A stretch of DNA of 64,000 bases from Lactobacillus isalae (GTDB lineage Bacteria; Bacillota; Bacilli; Lactobacillales; Lactobacillaceae): assembly GCF_947539375.1 (NCBI RefSeq), contig NZ_OX443569.1, positions 1,550,001 to 1,614,000 of the forward strand, in the 5' to 3' direction. Position 1 is the stretch's first letter. Each line of letters opens with the position of its first letter. The position numbers and the translations under genes were made by a program. Below, piece after piece: positions 38,431-47,210 of this stretch. Below the pieces are notes generated by a model, which saw nothing but the letters and a program-made list of their open reading frames with translations, did not search any database and was not told the DNA's origin.

Positions 38431-39180
38431 ATGGCAACAATTACAATTGAGCGTGATGGACTTAACTTAGTCGGAACGCGTGAAGAACCCTTTGGTGAAA
38501 TCTACGATATGGCAATTATCTTCCACGGTTTCACTGCTAACCGCAACACACTCCTCCTAAAAGAAATTGCGAGTGATCTACGTGATGAAAACATTGCTAG
38601 CGTTCGTTTCGACTTTAACGGACATGGTGATTCTGATGGGAAATTTGAGAACATGACTGTTTTAAATGAAATCGAAGATGCAAATGCTATTTTAAATTAT
38701 GTTAAAACTGATCCTCACGTACGCAATATTTACTTAGTAGGTCATTCACAAGGTGGCGTAATTGCTTCAATGCTTGCTGGACTTTACCCTGACATTATTA
38801 AAAAAGTAGTCCTTCTGGCTCCAGCTGCTACACTAAAAACTGATGCTCTCAAAGGAAGTACGCAAGGCGTAACATATAACCCGGACCATATTCCTGACCG
38901 TCTTCCTTTTAAGGATTTAACATTAGGTGGATTTTACTTACGTGTTGCGCAACAATTACCTATTTATGAAGTATCAGCGCACTTCACTAAGCCAGTCTGC
39001 TTAATACACGGTACAAATGATACAGTTGTCTCTCCTGATGCCTCAAAGAAATACGATCAAGTATATGAAAATAGTACTCTGCATTTAGTTGAGGGTGCAG
39101 ATCATCGCTTTAGCAATGACTATCAAAAAACTGCAGCTGAGTTAACTGCAGAATTCTTACAAGATAATAACGCTTTTTAA
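38431..39180 (+). CDS. Cinnamoyl (feruloyl) esterase, alpha/beta hydrolase
   Basis: Hydrolyses esters of ferulic, caffeic or chlorogenic acid in the cytoplasm. The 249-residue protein has the nucleophile S106 in GHSQGG, D197 in HGTNDTVV and H225 in GADHRFS, the same positions I recall for L. johnsonii LJ0536, a structurally studied cinnamoyl esterase. An inserted lid segment (about 135-180, containing QGVTYNPDHIPDRLPFKDL) shapes the aromatic pocket of this family. It is monocistronic, with its own promoter and a bidirectional terminator. Identity with LJ0536 looks high but not total. Confidence 0.9.
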   Translation: MATITIERDGLNLVGTREEPFGEIYDMAIIFHGFTANRNTLLLKEIASDLRDENIASVRFDFNGHGDSDGKFENMTVLNEIEDANAILNYVKTDPHVRNIYLVGHSQGGVIASMLAGLYPDIIKKVVLLAPAATLKTDALKGSTQGVTYNPDHIPDRLPFKDLTLGGFYLRVAQQLPIYEVSAHFTKPVCLIHGTNDTVVSPDASKKYDQVYENSTLHLVEGADHRFSNDYQKTAAELTAEFLQDNNAF

Positions 39181-39190
39181 TTTATTATCA

Positions 39191-39229
39191 GCAAAAAAGA
39201 GAGATCTACTGATCTCTCTTTTTTTATCG
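39191..39229. terminator. Bidirectional terminator between the esterase and yaaA
   Basis: Ten-base stem AAGAGAGATC / GATCTCTCTT (39197-39206 and 39211-39220), four-base loop, A and T runs on the two sides. Confidence 0.88.
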
Positions 39230-39236
39230 CAATCAA

Positions 39237-39980
39237 TTACAATTTCTTAAAGACATAGTCTTCTTCTGTAGAATCTTCTTCTGAAAAAGCATAGCCAAAA
39301 TCAGAGAAGCTTTTCAAATCTTCTGGTTTATTAATCTGCTCTTTAGCTGCAAATCTAACCATTTCTCCACGAGCTATTTTGGCATGTGTAGCAATCTGGC
39401 GCCATTTTCCATTTTTATTTTCAAGGAATTTAATTGTAATTAGCTTCTGGCCATCTTTTAAATATGGTGAAATCAGGCGTGAATATTCTAAAGAAGCTAA
39501 ATTTATCACAGTTTCTGTGTTAGTAAATAAATTTTGGTATGGCAAATCTTCCCAAAAATGATAAAGACTATAATCTTTAAAGCCAGTCATTTGAGTTTTT
39601 AATTCTAAACGATATGGAATTATTCCATCAAATGGTCTCAAAATGCCATAAAAACCAGACAAAATCCGCAAATGATCTTGAAGATAGTTTAGCCCTTCTT
39701 GCGGTAGGATATCTCCAGCTAAATATTGATACTGAATTCCAGAAAACGCTAAAATAGCCGGCGTTAAATTTCGATCAAGTTTACTTGTTAAAAGATTATT
39801 TTGATTTGCACGAACAATATTATCATTTGCTTTCCACAAGCCTTTTAATTGGTCAAAGTCTCTAGTCTTCAAAAAGTCTAACAACTCTTGAGTTTTATCT
39901 AAAAAAACTGGCTCTGATCTCACTAAAAAAGTATCTTGATCAACCTTCATTTTTTTAGCAGGGGCGATAATTATTTTCAT
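39237..39980 (-). CDS. yaaA: YaaA family peroxide-stress protein (DUF328)
   Basis: A 247-residue protein of the family whose E. coli member limits intracellular iron during peroxide stress and binds DNA. Family features: MKIIIAPAKKM start, LAFSGIQYQYL near 80, LSGFYGILRPFDGI (about 103-116) and NLASLEYSRL near 165. I set the start at MKIIIAPAKK (39980), five bases past the previous stop, because homologues begin there; in-frame ATGs at 39995 and 40010 overlap the upstream gene. In a peroxide-producing Lactobacillus a peroxide-stress role fits. Confidence 0.85.
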   Translation of the reverse strand: MKIIIAPAKKMKVDQDTFLVRSEPVFLDKTQELLDFLKTRDFDQLKGLWKANDNIVRANQNNLLTSKLDRNLTPAILAFSGIQYQYLAGDILPQEGLNYLQDHLRILSGFYGILRPFDGIIPYRLELKTQMTGFKDYSLYHFWEDLPYQNLFTNTETVINLASLEYSRLISPYLKDGQKLITIKFLENKNGKWRQIATHAKIARGEMVRFAAKEQINKPEDLKSFSDFGYAFSEEDSTEEDYVFKKL

Positions 39981-39984
39981 TTGT

Positions 39985-40344
39985 TTATCTGACATTGGCA
40001 ACCACAACAAATAAAATAATCAGGCTAACAACTGCTAAAGCTGCCGATGCTATTAACTCCACTTTTCTTTTTTTCTTATCTTGCGGATTAGCTACAATAT
40101 ATCTGGCACTAGTAGCTACACTAACAAATAAGAACATTATAAATAGCCATAAAAAAAGACCAACAATATTTGGTAATGCCCAATAAATTTGTAAGGAAAC
40201 TAAAACCGCTAAAATAATCGTACTAATTATTAATCCACGTAAGAAATTAACATTTTCATGTTTATGATAATGAAGTACAGTTTGATAGCCAAAATATACA
40301 ATAAAGCCAATTGTAACGTATAAAATAATATTAAAAATAACCAT
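39985..40344 (-). CDS. Small four-helix membrane protein of unknown function
   Basis: A 119-residue protein with four hydrophobic helices (about 3-22, 35-52, 55-77 and 95-115) and a short basic loop NPQDKKKRKVE. No family recognised. A GAAGGGAC ribosome binding site precedes the ATG. It lies just upstream of yaaA in one operon. Confidence 0.7.
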   Translation of the reverse strand: MVIFNIILYVTIGFIVYFGYQTVLHYHKHENVNFLRGLIISTIILAVLVSLQIYWALPNIVGLFLWLFIMFLFVSVATSARYIVANPQDKKKRKVELIASAALAVVSLIILFVVVANVR

Positions 40345-40458
40345 TTTTTCGTCCCTTCTATAATCACTTCAATTATACGTGAAACCATTTTGCTTTGCTT
40401 AATATTTATTTTCCACTTATAATCAATCTTGAAAATGACATAGAAAGCGAATAATAAA

Positions 40459-41148
40459 ATGTGTGAAAAAGAAGATTTAAATATTGGACTTGTTTTGCAA
40501 TATCAAGTCGCTCCTAAGGGCACAATTGATGCAGATGCTCTTGTGCGTCATGCAAGAGACTACGGGTTTAGAGGCGTAAGTATTAAAGACGGCGATGACT
40601 CGCAAGCAGCTGCCTTACAAACTGCTTGTCAAAAATACGCAATTAAGTTTTGTCAAAAACGTCCAGCTGAAAAATTAATCTCTCCTGACGTCTTAGCAAA
40701 ACTAATTGCTGCTAGATTAGATAATATGAATATCTATTTTGAAGTTGAATTAAATCAAGATGGATCAATTAAGCCAGAATCAGATCCAGCAATGAAGACC
40801 TTACAAAAATGGATTGATCGATTTGGTCATGCCTACTATGAAAGTCGCGCTGACCATGAAATCAAAGCGGACGAAGATAACGTTCATATTTTCTACAATG
40901 CCATTGCTAAGTATCAACGCTACATTTTCATTCATATTCCACTTGAAGAAAGTATTGAATTAAAACATGTTCCTCATGTTGAAGAAGCAGTCTGGATTGA
41001 TACTAGAAACGAAGTAGAATTTAGGCAAGATGGTGATCATTTGGAGCTTAAGTTAGATCGCCAAACAGACAATGAAGATTTCTCTGTTTACGGTTTACGC
41101 CTTCAACTTCACCGTCCTGAAGATGATTTGGGCAAAACTGAATATTAA
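40459..41148 (+). CDS. Conserved-looking protein of unknown function
   Basis: A 229-residue soluble protein. The N-terminal segment LNIGLVLQYQVAPKGTIDADALVRHARDYGFRGVSIKDGD (residues about 7-46) looks like the first strand and helix of a TIM barrel; the C-terminal part (about 150-229) is acidic and beta-rich. No catalytic motif was recognised. It is a single gene between a TATAAT at about 40419 and a strong terminator, and its ribosome binding site is weak. Its codon use resembles the neighbours. Confidence 0.7.
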   Translation: MCEKEDLNIGLVLQYQVAPKGTIDADALVRHARDYGFRGVSIKDGDDSQAAALQTACQKYAIKFCQKRPAEKLISPDVLAKLIAARLDNMNIYFEVELNQDGSIKPESDPAMKTLQKWIDRFGHAYYESRADHEIKADEDNVHIFYNAIAKYQRYIFIHIPLEESIELKHVPHVEEAVWIDTRNEVEFRQDGDHLELKLDRQTDNEDFSVYGLRLQLHRPEDDLGKTEY

Positions 41149-41149
41149 A

Positions 41150-41195
41150 AGCAAAGAAGATATCAAGGAAATTTCACCTAGATATCTTCTTTTTT
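41150..41195. terminator. Bidirectional terminator
   Basis: Stem AGAAGATATC / GATATCTTCT (41155-41164 and 41181-41190), 16-base loop, T run on the plus side; it also lies just past the minus-strand gene that ends at 41198. Confidence 0.75.
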
Positions 41196-41197
41196 AT

Positions 41198-42097
41198 TTA
41201 TCGATTAATTGAGCGAGCCATACGAGAAATTGTATGATTCATTCCTCTAATTGTCTTACTTAATTCAAAAATAGTATCTGTTGGCGGAACTACGCCCCAG
41301 CCTGCGTCTCCAATATGTTGAATATCAACACCGCAAATTTTGTTTTGCAAGGCAATATCATGAACGGTTTGAGCACCTGAACTTTCTTGGCTAGTACCAA
41401 TTGTACTCATCACCAATCCTCCATGCGTATGAACGATTTTTACAATCTTGATTAATTCTTCGCTAGTAAAGCCTGGAACCGTTCCAACAGCTGGAACCAA
41501 AATCACATCTGCTCCAGCATCTAGAAATGCCTTAACTGATTCTTCACTAGCCACTGGTTCGTCTACACCAGCTCCATGCATTTTTCCTGCAATAATTAAT
41601 CCTGAAAAGTTTTCCTTAGCTGTTTTTACAGCCTTAGCAATCATTTTATTAGTCACGCCTGTACCTGGATTTCCAGTAAAGCAAACAAAGTTAAAACCTA
41701 ATTTTTCAGCAGCTTTCATTGATTCAACTGTTGCAGTACGGCCTGAAGAAATATGTAATTTGGTTGATTCCATTTCTGCACGATCATCAACCGGCTCTAA
41801 ATTGACACCAATCGGACGACCTGTTAATTTTTGAAGTTTTTTAACAGTGCCTTCTGCATTATCCACTTCTAATCCACTTACTTTTGGCTTTAAAGTATCA
41901 AAAAGATTCAATAAAATTAAGTCCGCTCCAAAAGCTGCAGCAATTTCTGAAGTTGTTAATCCATCAATTGCGGGCTCAATAACCACATTTTCGCTTAAAA
42001 CTGTTCTACCTTCGCTAGCCTTAATGCTTTGCTTTAATTCTGCACCATTCATCTTTAGTATTTCACTAGCATTCGCACTTATAATTCTTGTAACCAT
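41198..42097 (-). CDS. TIM-barrel protein of unknown function (DUF7916-like), PTS-linked
   Basis: A 299-residue predicted TIM barrel. Features seen: VIEPAIDGLTTSEIAAAFGADLILLNLFD (residues about 37-65), GRPIGVNLEPVDD, NFVCFTGNPGTGVTN, IIAGKMHGAGVDEP and HIGDAGWGVVPPTD near the end. It resembles proteins annotated loosely as phosphonomutases, but I see no certain catalytic motif. ATG 42097 has AAGGA upstream, while 42127 would overlap the upstream gene. It lies four bases after the broken PTS EIIC gene, so a role in that sugar's metabolism is inferred. Confidence 0.75.
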   Translation of the reverse strand: MVTRIISANASEILKMNGAELKQSIKASEGRTVLSENVVIEPAIDGLTTSEIAAAFGADLILLNLFDTLKPKVSGLEVDNAEGTVKKLQKLTGRPIGVNLEPVDDRAEMESTKLHISSGRTATVESMKAAEKLGFNFVCFTGNPGTGVTNKMIAKAVKTAKENFSGLIIAGKMHGAGVDEPVASEESVKAFLDAGADVILVPAVGTVPGFTSEELIKIVKIVHTHGGLVMSTIGTSQESSGAQTVHDIALQNKICGVDIQHIGDAGWGVVPPTDTIFELSKTIRGMNHTISRMARSINR

Positions 42098-42101
42098 GTT
42101 T

Positions 42102-43423
42102 TTAGTCCTTCTTATTTTCTTCAACAACTTGACGATTATTCAAAGCTGCCACAAACGGTAAGTAAATCAAAATATCAACAACAATATTAAATAGTTGCAA
42201 AATTGAACCTGCGATACTATTAGTTGCCAAAAATCCGGAAATGATTGGTGGCATCGTCCATGGAATAACGGTTCCAGTACATAATGGTACCCATCCTAAT
42301 TGCATTGCTATGTATGTAATAATTGCATTAAACATTGGTGCAATAATAAATGGAATAATCAAAGTTAAATTTAAAACAACGGGCAACCCAAACATTGTTG
42401 GCTCATTAATATTAAAAATACCCGGGATAATAGTTAATGGAGCTAAAACTTCATTTTGCCTACTTGCACGTTTTCTCCAGACTAAATAACCTATACATAA
42501 AACTAAACCTATAGTCGCACCAGCACCACCCATGTAAACAAAGTTATCAATGAAAGGTTGAGTAATAATATTACCACCATGTGCCAGATCCAATTTTCCA
42601 GATTGACTTAAAACTCGGTTTGCATTAACCAAATTGGAGACATTGCGGTATTTACTACATTTCCTCCGTGAATACCTACAAACCAAAACAGACTCACTAG
42701 AATAATTGATGCTAATGTTCCAGGCAAGGTATTTCCAAGTAAGCCTAATGGCTTAGCTAAGATATTCATAATTACATCATGTAAGTTACCCCAATGTGCC
42801 CATGAAAATAGCCAGTAAATACAACCAGCTAGGAAAATACATACAGCACCTGGAATTAAGGCTGAGAAACTCTTAGCTACTGCCGGTGGAACCGTATCAG
42901 GCATCTTAATTTGGATATTATGATTAATAAACCATTGGAAAATCCAAGCACTGAGCAAGCCTAAGAAAATTGCAACGAATAAACCACGACTGCCAAGATA
43001 AACATACGGAAAACCTTCAGCAGGCACTTTATCGCCACTCATAATGCTTGGCGTTACAATGAAGAATACCGAAGCTGAGATAATCCCAGCAGAAACACCA
43101 TCAGTTTTATATTGGTTAGCATAGCTCCACGCAATTCCAAAAGCCGCAATTAGACCCATGATCCCAAAAGACCCATTACTTACTTTAATTAAAATCTGCG
43201 ACAAGCTTACACCATGCACAGCAGTCTCAGTTAAGAAATAAGTCCAAGCCTTAACCGGGAAACTATTAATAACCATAAATAATGAACCTGCAATAATTAG
43301 TGGCATCGCCATTGCAATACCATCACGAATTGCAATTAGCGGCTTAAAGGCGCCAATTTTTGCTGCAATGGGCATTACATTTTTATTCACCCAAGCATTG
43401 ACAGCATTCGATCTATTACTCAT
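42102..43423 (-). pseudogene. Cellobiose-type PTS EIIC, broken by a frameshift
   Basis: Two overlapping frames together make one lactose/cellobiose-family EIIC of about 440 residues. The first part (43423 to 42608, 271 residues) ends ...NTAMSPIWLMQTEF and stops; the second frame continues as ANRVLSQSGKLDLAHGGNIITQPF and carries the conserved GGAGATIGL and FNINEPTMFGLP blocks to 42102. The shift lies near 42622-42628. Restoring one or four bases repairs it; for example a lost AATG unit of an AATGAATG tandem would give ...IWLMNANRV. EIIA and EIIB are not nearby, so they must be supplied elsewhere. Alternatives are sequencing error or programmed slippage. Confidence 0.85.
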
Positions 43424-43473
43424 TTTTCTAATCCCCCTTTTATTAATAGTTTTAATTTATTATTTAAAGAATT

Positions 43474-43483
43474 GGTATATACC
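43474..43483. promoter_or_regulatory. Perfect palindrome GGTATATACC at the PTS promoter
   Basis: Lies directly downstream of the predicted -10 of the EIIC gene. The form TTGGTATATACCTA resembles operators of GntR/HutC-type regulators. No such regulator gene is adjacent. Confidence 0.5.
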
Positions 43484-43484
43484 T

Positions 43485-43513
43485 ATATTATCATAAAGCG
43501 CTTTCTTAATCAA
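43485..43513 (-). promoter_or_regulatory. PTS EIIC promoter with cre core in the spacer
   Basis: Minus strand TTGATT (43508-43513), 17-base spacer, TAATAT (43485-43490). The spacer holds the symmetric cre core AAAGCGCTTT (43495-43504). Confidence 0.55.
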
Positions 43514-43532
43514 TTATAAGCACTTTCTTTTA

Positions 43533-43566
43533 AACAAAAAAAGCATCCCAATATAAGGATGCTTTA
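43533..43566 (-). terminator. Terminator after the glycerophosphodiesterase gene
   Basis: Perfect nine-base stem AAAGCATCC / GGATGCTTT (43540-43548 and 43557-43565), T run on the minus strand. Confidence 0.85.
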
Positions 43567-43576
43567 ATTACCTTCA

Positions 43577-45352
43577 TTATTCTTCATCAGGCAATATCAA
43601 AATATAATTCAATAACTTATTTGCATTACTGCGATTATCTTCAAAATCTTTAATAGTCTCATTTAATTCAGCTAATTGATCCGTAATAATCCCATTAACA
43701 TTCTCATACATCATCTTCATCATGATATTTGATTCATTTACAGTCCAAGCATAAACAGGTTTGTTTTGAAGCTGCGCTTGCCATATAAAATCATTATTTA
43801 AAGTTGAATATTCCATAGAATATCCATCTGCAAGACTCTGGGGATAAGTAAAATTATAGGGCTGAATATATAAGACAAACAGTTTAGGATTAATCTGATG
43901 CAGGCCTTCAATAACGCGGTAATCTAGTGATTGAACCTGATACTCGCGTTTAAGAATTAATTTACTATATTTTTTATTAAATCTTTCCAGCATTTTAGGC
44001 GAATCATTAGGCGTTGTTTTAACTTCAATTAATAATTTTTGCTTTAGCTTGGCAGCAACCCTTAAATATTGGTCAAAGCTAGCGATTTTGGCATGATGCC
44101 CATCTTCATGAAGCGTAATTTTAGTTAGTTGCTTTAAAGTTAAATCTTTTGGCGTTTTACTGATACCAGCTAGTTTCTTTAGATTTTCATCATGCATAAC
44201 CACAAATTGGTTATCCTTTGTTTCATGCAGATCTATTTCGACATAATCAGGATGAAGTTTAGCAGTTTTCTTCAAAGCGGGAATAGTGTTTTGGACACCA
44301 TTTTTATCACTAACTCCGCGATGCGAAATAGTGAGAGGTCGCTGCATATCAGCACCTTTCAAATAAAGAGCATTGTTAACGCCAGCGGTTAAAAGAAAAA
44401 TAGTTATTAAACATAGGTCTACTATTTTAACTGTCTTTCTTCTCGCAAACTTTACTTGTGTTTGAGGTTGAAAATTTTCCAATGGCTGAACAATAATCAA
44501 TATAGAAGCTACACTAGTCCAAAGCGCAACAAACTCACTGATTATTTGAACTAATAGTAAATTAAATGTAGCAAGACTCAAGCTGAGAGCATTTGACAGG
44601 TGATCAAATCCCAATTGGCAGAAATACACCAATAGATAAAAAGCAAATAAGATTAACCCGGCACTAATTCCTAGTACTAATAAACGACTTAAAAGTGTCC
44701 ACCAAGATTTATGACTAGTTAATCTCCAGCTTTTTTTCATTGCAGGCAGAGTTTTTTCTCCTTGGTAGATCATTATAGGGAGGGTCAAAATTAAGCGAAT
44801 CCCCAAGATAAAAGCAATAATGTAAAAGATTATTACCCCACTAGCTAACCAAACGTTTCGCATCAAGAAATCCAAGATAAACTCAGGTATTTGAACTTTT
44901 GCTAGTAAAGGAGTTCGGTAAACAGTATCCGCAAAAGGAACTACTAATAAAAAATATAGTGTTAATAAAAATACAGAACTAACTCGGACTGATTTATAGG
45001 CCTGAAATAGTTCTTTTAACAAAAATTTAAATACAAACTTTCCTTGAGAAATCTCTCTAATTCCTAATAGGATCAGGGCAAAGACACCATAAATCACCAC
45101 AAGTAAAGCAACTAGTTCAATAAGTAAACTTAAGAATACAAGAGTATGAGTTGTAATAATAGTAATAATATTTTGATAGGAAATAAATGGAATTGCGCTA
45201 GCCTTTAAAATTCCTGTTGTTATATATCTGAACACTGGAATTACTAACATCTGAGTAAAAATATCTATTCCAACTAGTAAGGCTATATATTCTAACAGAT
45301 GCTGTCTAAAATTCTTAGAGTAGTGATTTATTTCTCGAAAAATGTCCTTCAA
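43577..45352 (-). CDS. Membrane-anchored glycerophosphodiester phosphodiesterase
   Basis: A 591-residue two-part protein. The N-terminal half (about 1-330) has about seven to eight membrane helices of the GDPD membrane domain; the C-terminal half (about 340-575) is a GDPD TIM barrel with ISHRG, EIDLHETKD (Glu-x-Asp metal site) and VMHDENL (catalytic His). It probably acts outside on glycerophosphodiesters or lipoteichoic acid-derived material, releasing glycerol-3-phosphate. Single gene with its own terminator. Confidence 0.92.
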   Translation of the reverse strand: MKDIFREINHYSKNFRQHLLEYIALLVGIDIFTQMLVIPVFRYITTGILKASAIPFISYQNIITIITTHTLVFLSLLIELVALLVVIYGVFALILLGIREISQGKFVFKFLLKELFQAYKSVRVSSVFLLTLYFLLVVPFADTVYRTPLLAKVQIPEFILDFLMRNVWLASGVIIFYIIAFILGIRLILTLPIMIYQGEKTLPAMKKSWRLTSHKSWWTLLSRLLVLGISAGLILFAFYLLVYFCQLGFDHLSNALSLSLATFNLLLVQIISEFVALWTSVASILIIVQPLENFQPQTQVKFARRKTVKIVDLCLITIFLLTAGVNNALYLKGADMQRPLTISHRGVSDKNGVQNTIPALKKTAKLHPDYVEIDLHETKDNQFVVMHDENLKKLAGISKTPKDLTLKQLTKITLHEDGHHAKIASFDQYLRVAAKLKQKLLIEVKTTPNDSPKMLERFNKKYSKLILKREYQVQSLDYRVIEGLHQINPKLFVLYIQPYNFTYPQSLADGYSMEYSTLNNDFIWQAQLQNKPVYAWTVNESNIMMKMMYENVNGIITDQLAELNETIKDFEDNRSNANKLLNYILILPDEE

Positions 45353-45404
45353 AAATTAACCCCCGTTATTGCTTTTTTTATTAACATTTTACAATTTTGC
45401 CCAT

Positions 45405-45437
45405 AGAAAAAGGAATCCTATTTATTTCGGATTCCTA
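45405..45437 (-). terminator. Terminator overlapping the stop of the serine-hydrolase gene
   Basis: Stem AGGAATCC / GGATTCCT (45411-45418 and 45429-45436). The TAG stop codon (45435-45437) lies at the edge of the stem. Confidence 0.8.
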
Positions 45438-46196
45438 TTTTTTAATCTCAGCTGTTTTTACATGAGAAAAAATCAATTTACTTAATTCTTGGAAAAACAA
45501 CCTATCTTCTATATTTCTCCCCTTATAACTACTTAATACAGTACAAAATACTGGCGCTTCTTTTGTCATAAAGACACAAACTTCATGACAAGCTTGTCGA
45601 TCTCTTCCTAGTTTATTATAGGTAACGATATTATCTCCATAAAAAGTTAAGTCTGTAGGAATAGTATGATTACTCAAGCCTTTACGAACTAAAGCACAAA
45701 ATAGATTTTTTGTAGTCATTAAGTGCGTTATAAGTTTATCAATGCTTATAGCTGTACATTCATTATCTTGACCAGTAGCTGAGTAGCGCATTAGCTCTCT
45801 ACCCAATCGCAAACCGGGATAGTTCTCCTTTAGCCACTCATCAATTTCATAAACATCAAACCTTTCAATTAATAAGTTAGTTGCTACATTATCTGAAAGT
45901 GCACTAGTTAAATAGACTAAGTCTCGAACGCTCCAATTAGTGCGACGCAAATCACCAATAATTCCGGCACCCCGTACTCGAGAAAGATCAGTAACTTCCA
46001 TTTTTTCATTAACAATGTCTGGATTCTTTTTCCACTGATCTTCAATATACGCTGCAATCGCCAGATCAATCAAACTTCCTGCTGGAAAAATTTTCTCAGC
46101 TTGATGCTGATACATTATCTGATCGCCATGTTTAACAATTACACTTGCATCAATATCATACTTTTGGATAATTTCAGTAATTCCATCCTTTAACAT
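45435..46196 (-). CDS. Beta-lactamase-fold protein with altered active site
   Basis: A 253-residue class A beta-lactamase-like protein without signal peptide. The expected nucleophile S41 is in PAGSLIDLAIA, but the S-x-x-K motif reads S-L-I-D (D44 instead of Lys); the second motif SDN is intact (101-103); the KTG box is KLG at best (195-197). Cytoplasmic location and missing Lys argue against beta-lactam hydrolysis. It may bind a ligand or have another hydrolase role. It lies downstream of an RpiR regulator, with a ribosome binding site AAGGGAAGG. Confidence 0.75.
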   Translation of the reverse strand: MLKDGITEIIQKYDIDASVIVKHGDQIMYQHQAEKIFPAGSLIDLAIAAYIEDQWKKNPDIVNEKMEVTDLSRVRGAGIIGDLRRTNWSVRDLVYLTSALSDNVATNLLIERFDVYEIDEWLKENYPGLRLGRELMRYSATGQDNECTAISIDKLITHLMTTKNLFCALVRKGLSNHTIPTDLTFYGDNIVTYNKLGRDRQACHEVCVFMTKEAPVFCTVLSSYKGRNIEDRLFFQELSKLIFSHVKTAEIKK

Positions 46197-46318
46197 AAAG
46201 TAATCGCCTTCCCTTATAGATTAGACAAAACTTAACTTACATTATCTTATATATTATGTCAGTATTTTTATTTATAAAAATATTTTAAAACTTTTTATTA
46301 TTGCGGATCAAGATGGGG

Positions 46319-47161
46319 TTAATTTTTTAATTGATTGGTTATTAATTCAGTATTCCTAAACCGTTCTTCTAATTTAGGCAAATCTTGATTAATTGTTGCT
46401 AAAAACAATACGCTTGAAACGAGCATTTCAGAAAAGAGTGAGTTAATCGCACCGACTCTAAGCAGTTTTTCATCGGTTGATACGCCCAAAACCACATCAC
46501 TCAATTCAACTAAAGGAGATTGACGAGAGCGAGTAACTGCAATAATTGGAGTATTATTTTTACGAGCTTGCTGAGCCATTAATAAGATTTCCTGTGTTAA
46601 ACCACTATAAGAAAAGATTACTAAAACATCTGTTGAGCGAGAATAATATATTCGTTCCAAAGCAATATGAACATCTTGATTAAAAATCACATTTTTATCG
46701 CTACGGATAAACTTATAGTAAAGATCTTGAGCAGGTAGACCTGAAGCTCCTACACCAGCTAAATAGATTCGATCTGCATTTTTCAAAAAGTTAATTGCTT
46801 GATTCAATGCCATTCCATCAATCAAATGAGCTGTCTGTTCAGTATTTTTTTCAATGCTTGATAAAAGTTTTTGTAAGACAATATGCGGATTATCATGATT
46901 TCCCACAATTGGATCAATTGTATTCTCATTTTCTTGCGGGGTATCTTGAGCAAGTTGAATTTGAAAATCTTTTAACCCCTTAAAACCGAGTTGCTGACAA
47001 AAGCGAATCATCGAAGCAGCACTAGTTTTAGTAATTTTGCCTAAACCTTGTGCATCTTCTTGCAAAAAAGTTTTAGGATGTGCAAGCAAATAATCGGCAA
47101 TCTTTTTAGATGCGCCCTTAAAATTAGGATAGTTGTTTAAAACCTTAGTCGATAAATCCAT
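46319..47161 (-). CDS. MurR/RpiR family transcriptional regulator
   Basis: A 280-residue regulator with an N-terminal HTH_6 domain (about 1-77; TKTSAASMIRFCQQLGFKG recognition region) and a SIS sugar-phosphate domain (about 110-235; GVGASGLPAQDLYYKF and VIFSYSGLTQEI). It senses a phosphosugar, but which is unclear. A good GAGG ribosome binding site precedes ATG 47161. It could control its own cluster, the broken cellobiose PTS or wall-recycling genes; no operator was identified. Confidence 0.9.
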   Translation of the reverse strand: MDLSTKVLNNYPNFKGASKKIADYLLAHPKTFLQEDAQGLGKITKTSAASMIRFCQQLGFKGLKDFQIQLAQDTPQENENTIDPIVGNHDNPHIVLQKLLSSIEKNTEQTAHLIDGMALNQAINFLKNADRIYLAGVGASGLPAQDLYYKFIRSDKNVIFNQDVHIALERIYYSRSTDVLVIFSYSGLTQEILLMAQQARKNNTPIIAVTRSRQSPLVELSDVVLGVSTDEKLLRVGAINSLFSEMLVSSVLFLATINQDLPKLEERFRNTELITNQLKN

Positions 47162-47210
47162 AATGTACCTCTATTTCTAATACAACATTTTAAGGTGCTG
47201 AAATATTATT

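Noticed and set aside
40371-40386. Partial parS-like ACGTGAAACC in an intergenic gap
   Set aside because: Only about 11 of 16 positions match and the left arm is absent.
42102-42686. Second PTS fragment as an independent gene starting MVCRYSRRKC
   Set aside because: Its first residues are the out-of-frame reading of conserved EIIC sequence and there is no ribosome binding site; it is the tail of a frameshifted gene.
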